Assembly (NCBI GenBank): GCA_949152475.1
Contig: OX424561.1
Span: forward strand, 6,014,001-6,078,000
Source of the DNA: Terebella lapidaria
Lineage: Eukaryota > Annelida > Polychaeta > Terebellida > Terebellidae
Direction: 5' to 3'
DNA length: 64,000 bases
A model generated the notes under the pieces. That model searched no databases. It saw nothing but the letters and a program-made list of their open reading frames with translations, and was not told the DNA's origin. How positions within the stretch are numbered: the first letter of the stretch is position 1; each line of letters begins with the position of its first letter. Shown one piece after another: positions 25,501 through 36,411 of the stretch. A program made the translations under genes and the position numbers.

Positions 25501-28500
25501 CCGAAATTGAGCTCTGTTTCGCTCTACGACGCACCGTTTCCGAGATATGCATGAAAGCCTCAAGGATGAATCAGCAAAATTTCTTCCGAGCTCTAGGTCA
25601 AAGGTCGTTCGACGGAGTGATCCCAAAATCAATAGGGTTCTTCCTTGGTGGTATATGAACTCCCATGCAGAGAATACTTGCCATTGCATGAATACTTTTT
25701 GAGTTATCGATCGGAAACCAAGTCTCGAAATCAACCTTGATTTCATCCTCACGGACCTCACGGACCCCGGAGCCGCCTCCAAAACAATAGGGGTCTTCCA
25801 TGTAATATTTCTGACCAGTGGTGTAAATTTGGACAAGATCCGTTCAGGCGTTCCCGAGTTATTGCTCGGAAACCAAAACGGCGGAAAGTAAAAAAAAAAG
25901 AAGAAAAAAAAAAAAAAAAAAAAAAAACCAGACAAAACCATAAGGGCATTTCGGGCCAAAATGCCCTAATTAGCTCTTTTTTGCAAATATTTATTTTTAT
26001 ATTACATTAATTGTTTTTTTGTCTGTTGAAAATTATATCCAGTGTATTTCACAAATTTATGCATGTAATGCAACACACGCAATATTTATGATGTTACAAT
26101 CTACAATTTACCTGCACTGGGTGTACGCCAAGACAGGGCAAACAGAACTGTGGAAACCTGTAAAACCATGGAATATAAAGTGTCATTCTGTACATGTGTA
26201 TTGACATCTCCCATCAGGCTACAGTATATTAATTATATTGGCCATTCAACTCAATGTTAAATGATCTTACTTTGATGGTCCATAACACCTTCCTAAAAAA
26301 TTTGCCCAAAGGCTAAGACAGGTTACCGGACAATTTTGGTTTGGCCATGGCAGCATTGGCAGGTAACAGACCTTGAGATTTACCAATCAAGGTTCGCAGT
26401 GTGAACAAATGACCTTGAGATTTACCAATCAAGGTTATTCGTGTGAACTTTGATGTCACCATTACATGTATGTGTGCGGCATTTGATATTCCATATGTTC
26501 ATAATACAAAGATATATCTGGGTGGAATCGTTTAGGCCGCTCAGGTCAATTTACACATTACGAGTCAGACATTTGGCACTCAAGGTCATCTGACGTCAAG
26601 TTCAAGGTCATCATTAGTTGTGCCATATATGTCTTGCTATATGTTCATAATGCAAACATGAGCTCTATCTGCAAGCATTTCATCTATAGAGGCAAATCTG
26701 GGCATTTTTTGACCCCAAAATGGCTGTTTTGACCTTTCAAGGTCATCCAAGGTCAAATTCAAGGTCACCACACAAGTCGCCATAGATGACTTCCCATTTG
26801 AAAGTGCCAATTTCTAAGCTGTATCTTCAAGTGTTCTATGAGTGCAGTCCTGACAGCTCCCATTATGGAGGAAAAAAGTGCCGAAAATTTTTGAAGTCCA
26901 AAATTTTTTTCAAAGGGTGAAAATTTTTTTTGCCTAGAAATGGCCCAAAATGGACAATAATGCGATTTGGGCCGAAAAATTTTTTTTTCGCCGACCTGTC
27001 GAAAATTCAAAATGGCCGCCATACGCAGGCCGGCGATTCAAGGGCAACCAAACTTATAGGGCGTGTAAGTGAGATTTGAAACGTCACGTTATTTTACGTG
27101 ATTTGACCTTTCTGGTGACATTTGATTTTCCCGCCAAATTTTCGGGCCAATTCGTAAAATTCTACATATTCGAACTCCTGCAACTCACACGGAAATTATC
27201 GGAAAATTATCGTATGTTCGTACTTTGATCATGACCCGTTCCTACGATCGCTAACGATCTAAATATGCATTTTTCATAAGCATTTCATTCCATTTAAAAG
27301 GGATGAAAAACGTATGTTTTCATGTTCCAAGGTCATGATCTTGACGGGAGAAAAAAGCTCATTCCCTTTAAACTACGTGACTAGTATCCAAACCGTCGGT
27401 GGTGTTTGTGACTATATATGATGTGGCATATGTTCTGTGCACTTTTTGTTATAACATCACAAAAATAATCTTGTTATATTGGAATATGGAGTCCAAAAAC
27501 ATGCTGTGAAACACAACATAGATCGGGGGCAAATTGACCATGAAAAAATATCCATTCATTATTATAAACAGTGGTATGTTGTAGTTTGGAGCAAGTGTAA
27601 TTAAAAAAACATGAATTGCAACAATATTCTTAATAATATTTTTGTATGGTAAGTCAAGCAAAATCAGCAAAAATGACCACGTGGCATTGTTTGTCACCAC
27701 TACGTACCTAAATACGTCATTTTACGACATATATGAAACGAGACTTACAGGCCCTATACACATCACAGAGATACATATTGAGAATCTTTTGGAACAAAAA
27801 TCTCAAATCTGATCAGACAGTTTTTGAGAAAATGGCCGCCAAAGTTCAAAATTGACCGTTTTTCGACGAAAACGGCCGCCATTTTGAAAAAAAATTGAAA
27901 AATCAAAAAACTAAAAAATACCTCCTTCTCAAATTATTTTAAGGTATCTTTTCCCAAATTTTCAGAAAGATTAGACCGTAAACTTTAAAGATAAAAATGT
28001 GGACGGACGACGACGACGATGACGACGACGGACGGACGGACGACGGACGCAATGCCACGGCAATAGGTTATCGGACCATAGGTCCGGTAACCTAGAAAAA
28101 TCCCAGCCTAACCACTATGCTAGTTTTATCCCTCAACATATTGGGCATCGCGTGGTAAGCATGAATATATTTGACGACACATGGGATTTTTCGCTATTCT
28201 GCCTTGAATGGACCCGGGGTGAAAATACCCCAAATTATGGGTACTGATGCCCATGCAAAACCCCTTTGATTCCCCAGCTCTTGAGAAGAACGCCAACAAG
28301 ATACTGCCTTGAAAACCGGGTCATTATTTCCCAGCACTGCGTTCTTTCAGGTGAATATACACTCGTCCAGAAGTCTGGCCTAAAAAAATATATGAGGCGA
28401 TGTTTAACAACAGTTTCCCTTTAAATTGCCTAAGTGAGGTGAACGCTCGTTGATTGGCTGAGCGAATTACTCTACACTGCCCATCAGTGCCAACCCAGCC

Positions 28501-31500
28501 AAAGCGACGCGGAGAGCTACATGCTACATGACTGTTTCAAAGGTACATAACCATGATAACACTTCTGAATTTTAGAAATGTATTGCCAGACTACCTTGTG
28601 GAAAGGTCCAGTACATTTTGGAAGTCATCTGGTCTAATAGCCACAACTAATGCCGCCAATACGCCAGCCTATATTACAACAGAAACTGATATGTTCATTG
28701 CATGTATTATGTTACGAATCAATAGATCTACATGTCAACATCACATGTTACATAATAATTAATTGTGAAAATTTTTTACCTCCCTTGCTCTCTCTATGAC
28801 ATCAGAAAGATCCTATAGTACACAAACAAATTAGATCTGATTACATTGTATCATATGTTAGGCCTAAAAAAATTAATTTTCTGTTTCTCGTCCTCCTATT
28901 TCTTCAAAACTAGGTAGGGAGGGACTTTTTATTTTTTTTCATTTTTTATTTTGCAAAAAATGCCGTCCTCAGCTCAAGAGAAAACTGGGTAGGGAGGCAC
29001 TTTTTATTTTTTTATTTTTGGTGGGACAACATTTCAAACATATGAATATAAATTTGATTTATTGATTGGTTGAAAAAAAAAAACACTTGCGCACAGACTC
29101 ATTCAAGCTCAAATAAATCAAGCCTCTAGAATTGAAATCATGTGTAACACATGACTTTAATGAATTCACATCTAGAAGTTTGATTCATTTGGGCTTGAAA
29201 CCTCTTGGCCGGGCACCTTGGCACTACTGGTGTGCCATCATCCTAGCAGTCAGCACAGACAGGATGATTGTGGTTACTAGTAGTATTATTATCAAAAAAC
29301 GTCAGTTGATAATATATTTCAATGATGAGTAATTGTGGAGATCCGTTCTATCAGTTAATATGTCCATTGAAGTATTCATGAGGAATATAGTAAATCAATT
29401 CTTGATCACAATTTTATATGTATTATTACATACATGTAACCACATAGAATAACTGTTTTTGAAAACTGGTAGCGTCTTTGTCTCATTTGGTGGAGAGTGA
29501 AAAGAAGGAGGTAAGTTAAATATATGCCTAAGTTGCATGCTGTGATTCAGTGTCTCGATCATTCACTATCCTCAAAATAAGGGCGGGAACACTTTTTATT
29601 TTTTATTTGAGAATTGCAAATAAAAAATTAGCCCAAGGGCTAAGAAAGGTTACCGGACAATATACATTTTAGATATTAGCCTTTTGTCCAGTGACCTTGA
29701 AAATAATTTTTCAACAAATATATCACTTCTAGTATGTCCACAATAAATTCCTAAGCTGTAAAGTCGATAATAAGTGAGATATTAGCCATTCTGTGATCGG
29801 TGATGTGACCTAGAAAATGAGGTCAAAGTTCAAGTTCATGAAAAGATTCAGTATATATCATTCCTCTATATTCGCAATTGATTCCTAAGCTGTAAAGATG
29901 ATAATAAGCGACATATTAGCCATTTTGTTCTCTGACCTTGAAAATTGGATCAAAGTTCAAATTCTAGATCACCAAAATATTCAGCATACATCATTTCCTA
30001 TATGTTCACTATGGACCCCTAAGCTGTGAATTTGATAATAAGAGAGATATAAACCATTTTTTATTCTGACCTTGAAAATAAAACGACTGGCCTTGAAATT
30101 TAGGTCAAAGGTCAAATTCAAGGTCATGAGAATATTCAGAATATATCATTTCCTATATGTTCACAATTGATTCCTAAGCTGTAAAGTTGATAATAAGCAA
30201 GATATTAGCCATTTTGTCCTGTTGACCTTGAAAATGAGGTCAAAAGTCAAATTCAAGGTCACTAGAATATTCAGCATATATCATTTCCTATATGTTCACA
30301 ATTGATTCATAAGGCGTAAAGTCACTAATAAGCAAGATATTGGCCATTTTGTCCTGTGACCTTGAAAATGAGGTCAAAGGTCAACTTCAAGGTCACAAAA
30401 ATATTCAGCATATATCATTTCCTATATGTTCACAATTGATTCCTAAGCTGTAAAGTCGATAATAAGCGAGATATTAGCAATTTTGTCCTGTGACCTTGGA
30501 AATGAGGTCAAGGTCAAATTCGAGGTCACGAGAAAATTCAGCATATATCATTTCCTATATGTTCACAATGTATTCCTAAGCTGTAAAGTCGATAATAAGC
30601 GAGATATTAGCCATTTTGTCATGTGACCTTGAAAATGAGGTCAAAGGTCAAATTCAAGGTCATGAGAATATTCAGCATATATCATTTCCTATATGTTCAC
30701 AATTGAATCCTAAGCTGTAAAGTCGATAATAAGCGAGATATTAGCCATTTTGTCCTGTGACCTTGAAAATGAGGTCGAAGGTCAAATTCAAGGTCACGAC
30801 AATATTCAGCATATATCATTTCCTATATGTCCACAATTGATTCCTAGTCTCTAATCTCAATATTAAGTGAGATATTAGGCTTAATGTGTCCCATTATAAA
30901 GCATAGGAGAATTTAACATGGGAAAGTCCCATTTGGGCCGAGTTTGGGCCCAAAATGGCCCACTTCGAGCGATTCAAGGGCAACGAAATTTATACATGTC
31001 ACAGAGGTACATATGAGGAGTGTTATGCATGAATAAGAAAAAAAGCTACTGAACAGATTTTGAGAAAACGACAGCCAAAGTCCAAAATTGGCCATTTTTC
31101 GACGAAAACGGCCGCCATTTTGAAATAATTGCGAAAATCAAAAAACTAAAAAATACCTCCCTCTCGAAATATTTTTAGGCATTTTTGTGCAAAATTTCAG
31201 AAAGATTCGATCGTAAACTTTAAAGATAAAAATGTAGACGGACGACGACGGACGACGACGGACGACGACGACGACGACGGACGACGGACGCAACGCCACG
31301 GCAATAGGTTATCGGACCAAAGGTCCGGTAACCTAAAAATCCAGGAGCTGCTTTTGAACACAGGCGGACGGGGACGAGAAACAGAAAATTAATTTTTTTA
31401 GGCCTTATTGTGAATAAAAAACTGACTGAGATTTGTTCTACTTTTATTTTACATAGATCTATGTATGAAATGATATATTATACTCTGTATAATATAGATT

Positions 31501-32058
31501 ATACTTTGTATACTATAGATTATTTAAACAAATCGGTAATTGATAACTTGCAACTTGCCAGACAACTATAACAGTCAACCTGGATATAGATCTACCACTG
31601 TATAAGTGTATCGTCGGGGTACCTAATCATCGACCCTGTCCTTAATCATCGACCCCTGCAAACACTGCCAAACAGCTGTGCAAAACAGACATCTCACAAT
31701 AACCACATTGAAAGTACTTCTAATACACATTTCAGCACATTTCACATTTTAGTTTATTGCAGTTTTGTCCAGTCGTTTGCAGGGGTTGACGATTGGAGAG
31801 GGTCGATGATTAGGTACTCTGACGCTACATGAGCCAGCAGCTGTACAAAGATGATCAACCTGCATACTGTTAACTGTATCTAGTCAATATTAATAATCTA
31901 TGGTATAGTACTATAGACCAGTCCAAGCGCTCGATTGATCTGGGTATAGACTAGATCTAGTATGTCTACACTAGACTACAGCCTGGTATGTCTAATACAG
32001 TCACCTGCTCAAAATCCTTGTCAAATAAATGAGCATGACTATCAATATATTGTGCCAT
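19533..32058 (-). CDS. TATDN3: TatD-type metal-dependent DNase TATDN3, 11 coding exons, 272 aa
   Basis: Putative metal-dependent deoxyribonuclease of the TatD family (TIM barrel, amidohydrolase-like). Minus-strand coding exons: 32005-32058, 28780-28812, 28595-28668, 26112-26157, 22630-22668, 22439-22501, 22258-22335, 22107-22138, 21708-21876, 21465-21545, 19533-19682. They total 819 nt (272 codons plus stop; human TATDN3 is about 274) and every junction keeps frame with GT-AG introns. Metal and active-site residues are present: HAH in DSHAHLF (exon 1), Glu in AIGE plus GLDF (exons 6-7), His in NVHSR, HAF in LLHAFDGR, and the Asp of ETDSPALG. Exon 9 ([23 protein letters not shown]) is nearly identical to the vertebrate protein. 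The first ATG (32058) precedes the conserved HxH strand directly. Introns hold at least five mobile elements, so a short gene covers 12.5 kb. NSL1 lies divergently upstream. Confidence 0.95.
19772..21432 (+). mobile_element. Helentron/HINE-like element, copy C, in TATDN3 last intron
   Basis: Complete copy with start AACTAGACGTCAAGGCCTAA, 147-bp core, 3' unique segment, poly(A) (21360-21386) and terminal hairpin ending ATGCCTTAATTAA. It fills most of the intron between TATDN3 exons 10 and 11, in the antisense orientation to that gene. Confidence 0.75.
19838..20725 (+). repeat. 147-bp tandem satellite array C (about 6 units)
   Basis: Shortest of the four arrays. Units are very alike, with the form CTAGTGCGACGAGTCCGAAA, suggesting recent expansion from one unit. 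Confidence 0.9.
22688..25972 (+). mobile_element. Helentron/HINE-like element, copy D (divergent subfamily), in TATDN3 intron
   Basis: Starts AACTAGACGTCAAGGCCTGA and ends with a poly(A)-rich tract and the hairpin GGGCATTTCGGGCCAAAATGCCC. Termini match copies A-C, but the tandem core is a different 148-bp sequence variant. It lies in the intron between TATDN3 exons 4 and 5. Confidence 0.75.
22845..25550 (+). repeat. 148-bp tandem satellite array D (about 18 units) with higher-order structure
   Basis: Unit words: GAGCTCCGTTTCGCTCTACG, GAAGTGCCGAGTCGGCGAAA, CTAGACTAGTTTGTCTAG. It shares TTTCGCTCTACGACGCACCG with arrays A-C but differs elsewhere. Copies 592 bp apart (4 x 148) are nearly identical around 24452-24850 and 25044-25440. 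One unit near 23500-23640 is truncated. Confidence 0.9.
26300..28094 (+). mobile_element. Composite repeat R1a with AGGTTACCGGAC termini, in TATDN3 intron
   Basis: Left end GCCCAAAGGCTAAGACAGGT then TACCGGACAATT; right end ATAGGTTATCGGACCATAGG then TCCGGTAACCTA. The 12-mer AGGTTACCGGAC is therefore inverted at both ends. The interior has AAGGTCA-rich stretches, GGCCGCCATTTTG words, and a GACGACGACGG microsatellite next to the right end. A second copy, inverted and interrupted, is at 48982-56380. No coding capacity; probably a non-autonomous DNA transposon. Confidence 0.7.
29628..31335 (+). mobile_element. Composite repeat R1b carrying a 133-bp tandem array
   Basis: Left end TTAGCCCAAGGGCTAAGAAA then GGTTACCGGACAAT; right end GGCAATAGGTTATCGGACCA then AAGGTCCGGTAACCTA. 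Same ends as R1a, but the interior is the 133-bp array followed by a segment with GGCCGCCATTTTG and a GACGACGACGG microsatellite (31232-31290). Confidence 0.7.
29680..30900 (+). repeat. 133-bp tandem array (about 9 units)
   Basis: Copies of CCATTTTGTC at 30611 and 30744 give the 133-bp period. Most units read TGACCTTGAAAATGAGGTCA then AAGGTCAAATTCAAGGTCA, TATCATTTCCTATATGTTCA and GATTCCTAAGCTGTAAAGTC. The first two or three units are more diverged. Confidence 0.9.
31616..31820. mobile_element. Short MITE in TATDN3 intron 1
   Basis: Inverted arms GTACCTAATCATCGACCCT near both ends, extended inward by CGACCCCTGCAAAC / GTTTGCAGGGGTTGACG, about 205 bp in all. No clear target duplication and no coding. 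Confidence 0.65.
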
Positions 32059-33394
32059 TTCAACTGAGCAATTCAAAAACTGGATTGTAGATCTTGATTT
32101 CCAGATCCCTACTTCAGTTCTGTGATAACCGAGAATGGAGAGTGTATTGCACAACGCTAACCCAATCCTCCACTCATGCCAATAATGTTGACAGCCTGCA
32201 CTTTCGTTTTCGCAACGTATGGAATGCCTGGAACGCAATTTGTCGTTCAGCTCTTTAAATCTTCCACAATACAATCCCGTACACCATATACACCACACAT
32301 CAAAATCGTACAACTGATCTATAATGAGACAATAATTACAAAAAAATATATATTCATATACATAAATTTATAACACATTATAAATTTCTCATGGAAATGG
32401 GTTTTATTTCAATAACAAAATTTGGCGTGCCATAGTGAGGAATCGTGGGAAAACCCATCCACTAAGTTGAGATCAGTACGAAAAACAAGGCGGATCGTGT
32501 GTGCGGAATTGAGGCGGATCTACCATATCCGTGAACGTATTCAAGTCTGGAGGGCTTCTTGCAAATGTTATTTTCAGTGTTTGTCACGATGATCGGTAAA
32601 ATAAGCTTCTAAACCACTAGCTGTAAAGGTTTCTCAGGATATATATATGGACATCATCGCCCATAAGTTGGCTTCATGTCGTTTATCTCCCTCCCAGGGT
32701 CCCGCTGATGTGTCTATATGGACAGATTTCACTAATTCCTTCGGCCATACAAAACAATGATAAAAAGCCCAAATTCAAGTCTCCATAGCTCCATCCCAGA
32801 ACAAGATGAACCTTAGCAGCTTATATACAAAGCTAGCCAATTCATTTCTTCATCTCACTATAGTAAGGAAAATATGTTGATAAATTGGATTTTCAGCTAC
32901 AGCTCGAATTCTGAGGGTACCCCCTTAAAACGACTGATTTTCATGCCTGACAACCCATATATATCGTTCGTCGTCCAAGCCGTTCTGTGCGTGCTGTGGT
33001 CTTGAAACTATTCGTGTGCAATGCCAACCAGCTCGGGTCAACAAGCAGCCATAGCAAAATATCCCCCACCATTCTGCGGGGGATCAAGGGCATCCCCCGT
33101 TTTCAATATAGGAAATTCTCTGTAACGGATATGACGCAATATCATTGGTGTTGTCCTGTAACGGATATAATGCAATAGCATTGGTGTTGTCCTGTAACGG
33201 ATATGACGCAATATCATTGGTGTTGTCATGCCATATGTGTACATGATACATGTATATAGGGCTCAAATCGAGGCCTATATGTTGACAACAATGAACCAAA
33301 TTTTATAAGTGGCTCTGCTGAAAGGCACCAGTTTCAAACATTGTGCTGCCGCATATACTCAGTATTCCCTGGTAAAAGTACGTGTGACCTAATC
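32059..33394. other. Upstream region of TATDN3, left part of the divergent intergenic interval
   Basis: No exon seen. It should contain the TATDN3 5' UTR and promoter on the minus strand, but I can point to no clear core element. A 36-bp tandem repeat lies at 33119-33226. Confidence 0.45.
33119..33226. repeat. 36-bp tandem repeat, 3 copies
   Basis: TGTAACGGATATGACGCAAT then ATCATTGGTGTTGTCC, starting at 33121, 33157 and 33193. The middle copy has substitutions (ATAATGCAATAGC). The unit is a multiple of 3. Confidence 0.85.
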
Positions 33395-35190
33395 CAGACC
33401 GAGGTTGAGTCCCCTTGTGGGATGTGCCATAGAGAAGTTACGGACACATATGCCCTTCCATCTAATGCAACTGTAATATATGGATCCATAACAGATGTTC
33501 AACAATCACAGACTCTCTCTATAACCAACACAATATGAACCAATCACTTAATTACCTTTGTCTGTCCAGTTTGCAATATGCTTTCCTATCTGGCCAAATT
33601 TTCAGGTGCTATTTTTGAAACAACCAACAAATTTGACCCACTCCTACATCAAACTATGGATGACCTTCCAAGTATAGGATCTCCCGACTCATTCGGACCG
33701 GTCCCATCTGCAATATCCTCCCCGACAATGCGACTGACATCTATGCCCAACCGGCAATCAAAAGTCATGACCATCAACTGTAACAGTCTACGAAGTATGG
33801 GGAAACAGGCCGAACTTCAAACCCTGATTGACCAACATAACCCAGATAGTACCTGGTCAGGAATCCAAACTAGGTCCTCAACATTTAAACAGTGAAGTAT
33901 TCCTGCATAACTTTACTACATTTTTCCGTAAAGAAGGAAATACCAGTGGCGGTGGAGTATTCATACTCCTGGAAGAAGAATTGTCTTACAAAGATGACGC
34001 CTTATTCTCAACCTGCCCAACTGAAATTGAAATTGTGTGGACCCAGTTCCAGGTCACACACTCGGCAGAAAAAAAATAAACATTCCTTCCGTGTACCGAC
34101 CGCCAAACTCCAGGATATGAAAGAGCTAAAGGACCACTTGCTAGAGGTCTTCGGTAAGAACAAAAATTCCATATACATCATCGCTGGGAACTTCAACCTC
34201 ACGTGTATAGACTGGATCAATGAAACTGTGAACAAAAGTCAAAACTACAGCACAGATGATGTGCAATCCTGTGAAATTCTTTTGGATAGCCTGAATGAAC
34301 TTTGAACAAAAGTCAGTGATGAAAACCTTGACAGTGCTCCCCAACTGGGCCAAGCATTCCCAGACATGCCCCACATCACTTTTGGACTAGAAGGGATAAA
34401 AAAGGTTATTGAAATCCATTAACCCGTCCAAAGCATGGGGACCTGATCAACTCCAAGCATGCTTCCTGAAGAAAACGGCAGTAGAAGTAGCACCAATGTT
34501 CCACCACATCTTTTTACAGTCATACCTTACCAGCCGTTTGCCAAGCTCATAGACCAAGGCCCTGATATGCCCGATCTTTAAAAAAAGGAACTCACTCACA
34601 GCCAGAAAACTACCGCCCGATTTCTTTAACCACGAGCCAGGAACCCGCGCACCAACAGAAACATCTACAAAGTCGAAGCTGAACAGAACTGAGGTGCGCG
34701 ATTTGTGCTGAATGGCTATAACTACGGACTACAACACCGTCATACAGCCTACGACCTCCTCCTTTTCTACAAGATCAGAAAAAAAGCTTTTGTCAGTGTT
34801 CCAGACATAAACTCTCCATCCTGATCGACACCTGCACGTGCAGGCCCTCCACTCAGAAGCCTTCAAGCATCAGTATGTCCGAATGGACATGTACGTCCGA
34901 AGAGTCAGAATGTGGAACCTTCTGCCACAACCCATAGTCATCGCTCCATCAGTGGAGTCCTTCAAATTCCAGACGTTCTCGTGGCTCTCATCCTAGCTCT
35001 GGGTGAATTCCTGCAACACTTGGATGCTGATATAGATGCTGACCATGACTGGTTTTAGACCACTGGACCTTCGCTTTTATCTCTTTCGTATCTGACTGCA
35101 CTGCTATGATGCAGTCAGTATGATACGGCTGGTATCCCTTTGTACTTGAAGATTGGAGATTGAAGACCACTGGCCCCGGGCCACTGGTGC
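33395..35190 (+). pseudogene. Decayed non-LTR retrotransposon with PHD-like finger, endonuclease and RT remnants
   Basis: Fragments in several frames, in the right order for one element: Cys pairs SPCGMC and FVCPVCN (PHD/RING-like finger, split by a frameshift), VMTINCNSLRSMGKQ and IVPGQESKL (start of an APE-type endonuclease), GGGVFILLEEEL, IIAGNFNLTCIDW (endonuclease core), then MGTxSTPSMLPEE and NYGLQHRHTAYDLLLFYKI from the reverse transcriptase and its C-terminal end, and MWNLLPQPIV near the stop. The catalytic palm is deleted and many stops and frameshifts are present. It belongs to the Jockey/CR1 assemblage but is not the LINE at 11 kb. The non-coding tail runs to about 35190. Confidence 0.75.
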
Positions 35191-36411
35191 TTTGAGGGTA
35201 TGACTGTATGGAATACTAGACTAGCCTATTTACCAAAAAAATCAGCTACTGTGATTTTTATTAAATTTCATTTGCAAATATATTGTAGATATGAGAATTG
35301 GTATCCTGATATAACTTGGCATTCACCTGCCGAGGGATCAAACGGCACTTTTCTGCAAACTTTTATACTTCTGTCCACAAAACGAATGATATTGGGGAGG
35401 ATGGTGGAAAAAACTGCGAAAGTTAGTAATTAATCCGGTGCAATGATACTTTTTCACTGAAATGTCGTTGTTGTGTTCGTCTTCATATCAAAGAATAATA
35501 TTCATGATGGACACATGTGATGGATAGGCTATATTGCAGGCCAGAGTTCATGACTTGATTGGCTATACACCAGCCGTGACGGCACCAGGAATTTGATATC
35601 CTGAATGGCTGACTCTTGAAGTGGTAGTTTTTTTTTTTTTTTATTGCACTGTGATTTTGATTAAGACACACCTTTCTATCTTCTGGGTTTGTAAGTGTGT
35701 TATTAGCATCCATTGTAGTTAACTCGTTCACCTGGACCCTAAGGTTTTCGACATGTAGGCCTACATGTTGCGAGTTCGTAAAAACAAAAGTGTTTGTCAG
35801 ATATCCTTGCTGTGTCAACATTACATGGTCTCGTGTTCGGATTTACTAAATTTATGGCTAAATCAACTAAATGGCTCTGATCAGCTAAATAGTAAATGGC
35901 GTTAGGACAGGAACATGTGAAATGCTTCTAAAACTGAAGCCGTTGATAGGCCTATACCTCAGTATTTCAGTCAGCAATTACCTCAGTGTTCAGTCAACAA
36001 TTACGGAAACTGAAGCAAATTCGAGCTTTCATTGTGTTTATATGCCGGTGGATGCATTAAGTTTTTTTGCCAGTGCCACGCTTACGACGATTCATTCCAT
36101 CATGACGGAACAATAAGTTTTTGTCACCAGGATGAACAAATAATCTATGTCATGTACATAGGCTGGGCCTTCAAATTTGTTCAGAAGTCACGGCTATCAG
36201 CGATCACACTGCTGCTGTGCGCGCTATGGTATACGAAAGGTAACGGGCGGCCGGGTCGTGTGTCCTCGCTCCCCACCCCCCCCCCCCCTCACCCTTCTGT
36301 CCACTGTAAGGATCCGCCCCAGTACGTCATCGTATTATCAGCAATCAAGCTTGCCATTAGTGAAATCGTCGCTAGTGCGCATGCCTAAGGAGGGACATTT
36401 GATTCAAGAAG
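35191..36411. other. Upstream region of NSL1
   Basis: No exon found. Contains a poly-T tract near 35628-35642, a C-run at 36276-36290, and GC-richer sequence just before the NSL1 ATG that probably holds its promoter. Confidence 0.45.
36323..36385 (+). promoter_or_regulatory. Possible NSL1 core promoter sites (CRE-like and NRF1-like)
   Basis: TACGTCAT at 36323-36330 resembles a CRE/ATF half site and TGCGCATGCC at 36376-36385 resembles an NRF1 site. Both are common in TATA-less housekeeping promoters. They lie within 90 bp of the ATG. Motif matches only. Confidence 0.3.

Larger units (their letters stand above)
28861..31404. mobile_element. PIF/Harbinger-like inverted-repeat element with nested R1b
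   Basis: Termini GGCCTAAAAAAATTAATTTT and complement are identical for over 30 bp and are flanked by TTA at 28858-28860 and 31405-31407. A 3-bp TTA duplication is typical of Harbinger elements. The element's own interior has TAGGGAGG...CTTTTTATTTTT words repeated three times (28914-29600). A full R1b composite repeat (29628-31335) is inserted near its right end. It lies in TATDN3 intron 1. Confidence 0.75.

Noticed and set aside
22845-25959. A ladder of similar ~71-codon minus-strand frames (MAVSRK...) and a 178-codon frame at the end
   Set aside because: They follow the 148-bp satellite period, which is not a multiple of 3, so each is cut at the next unit; no start context or protein family fits.
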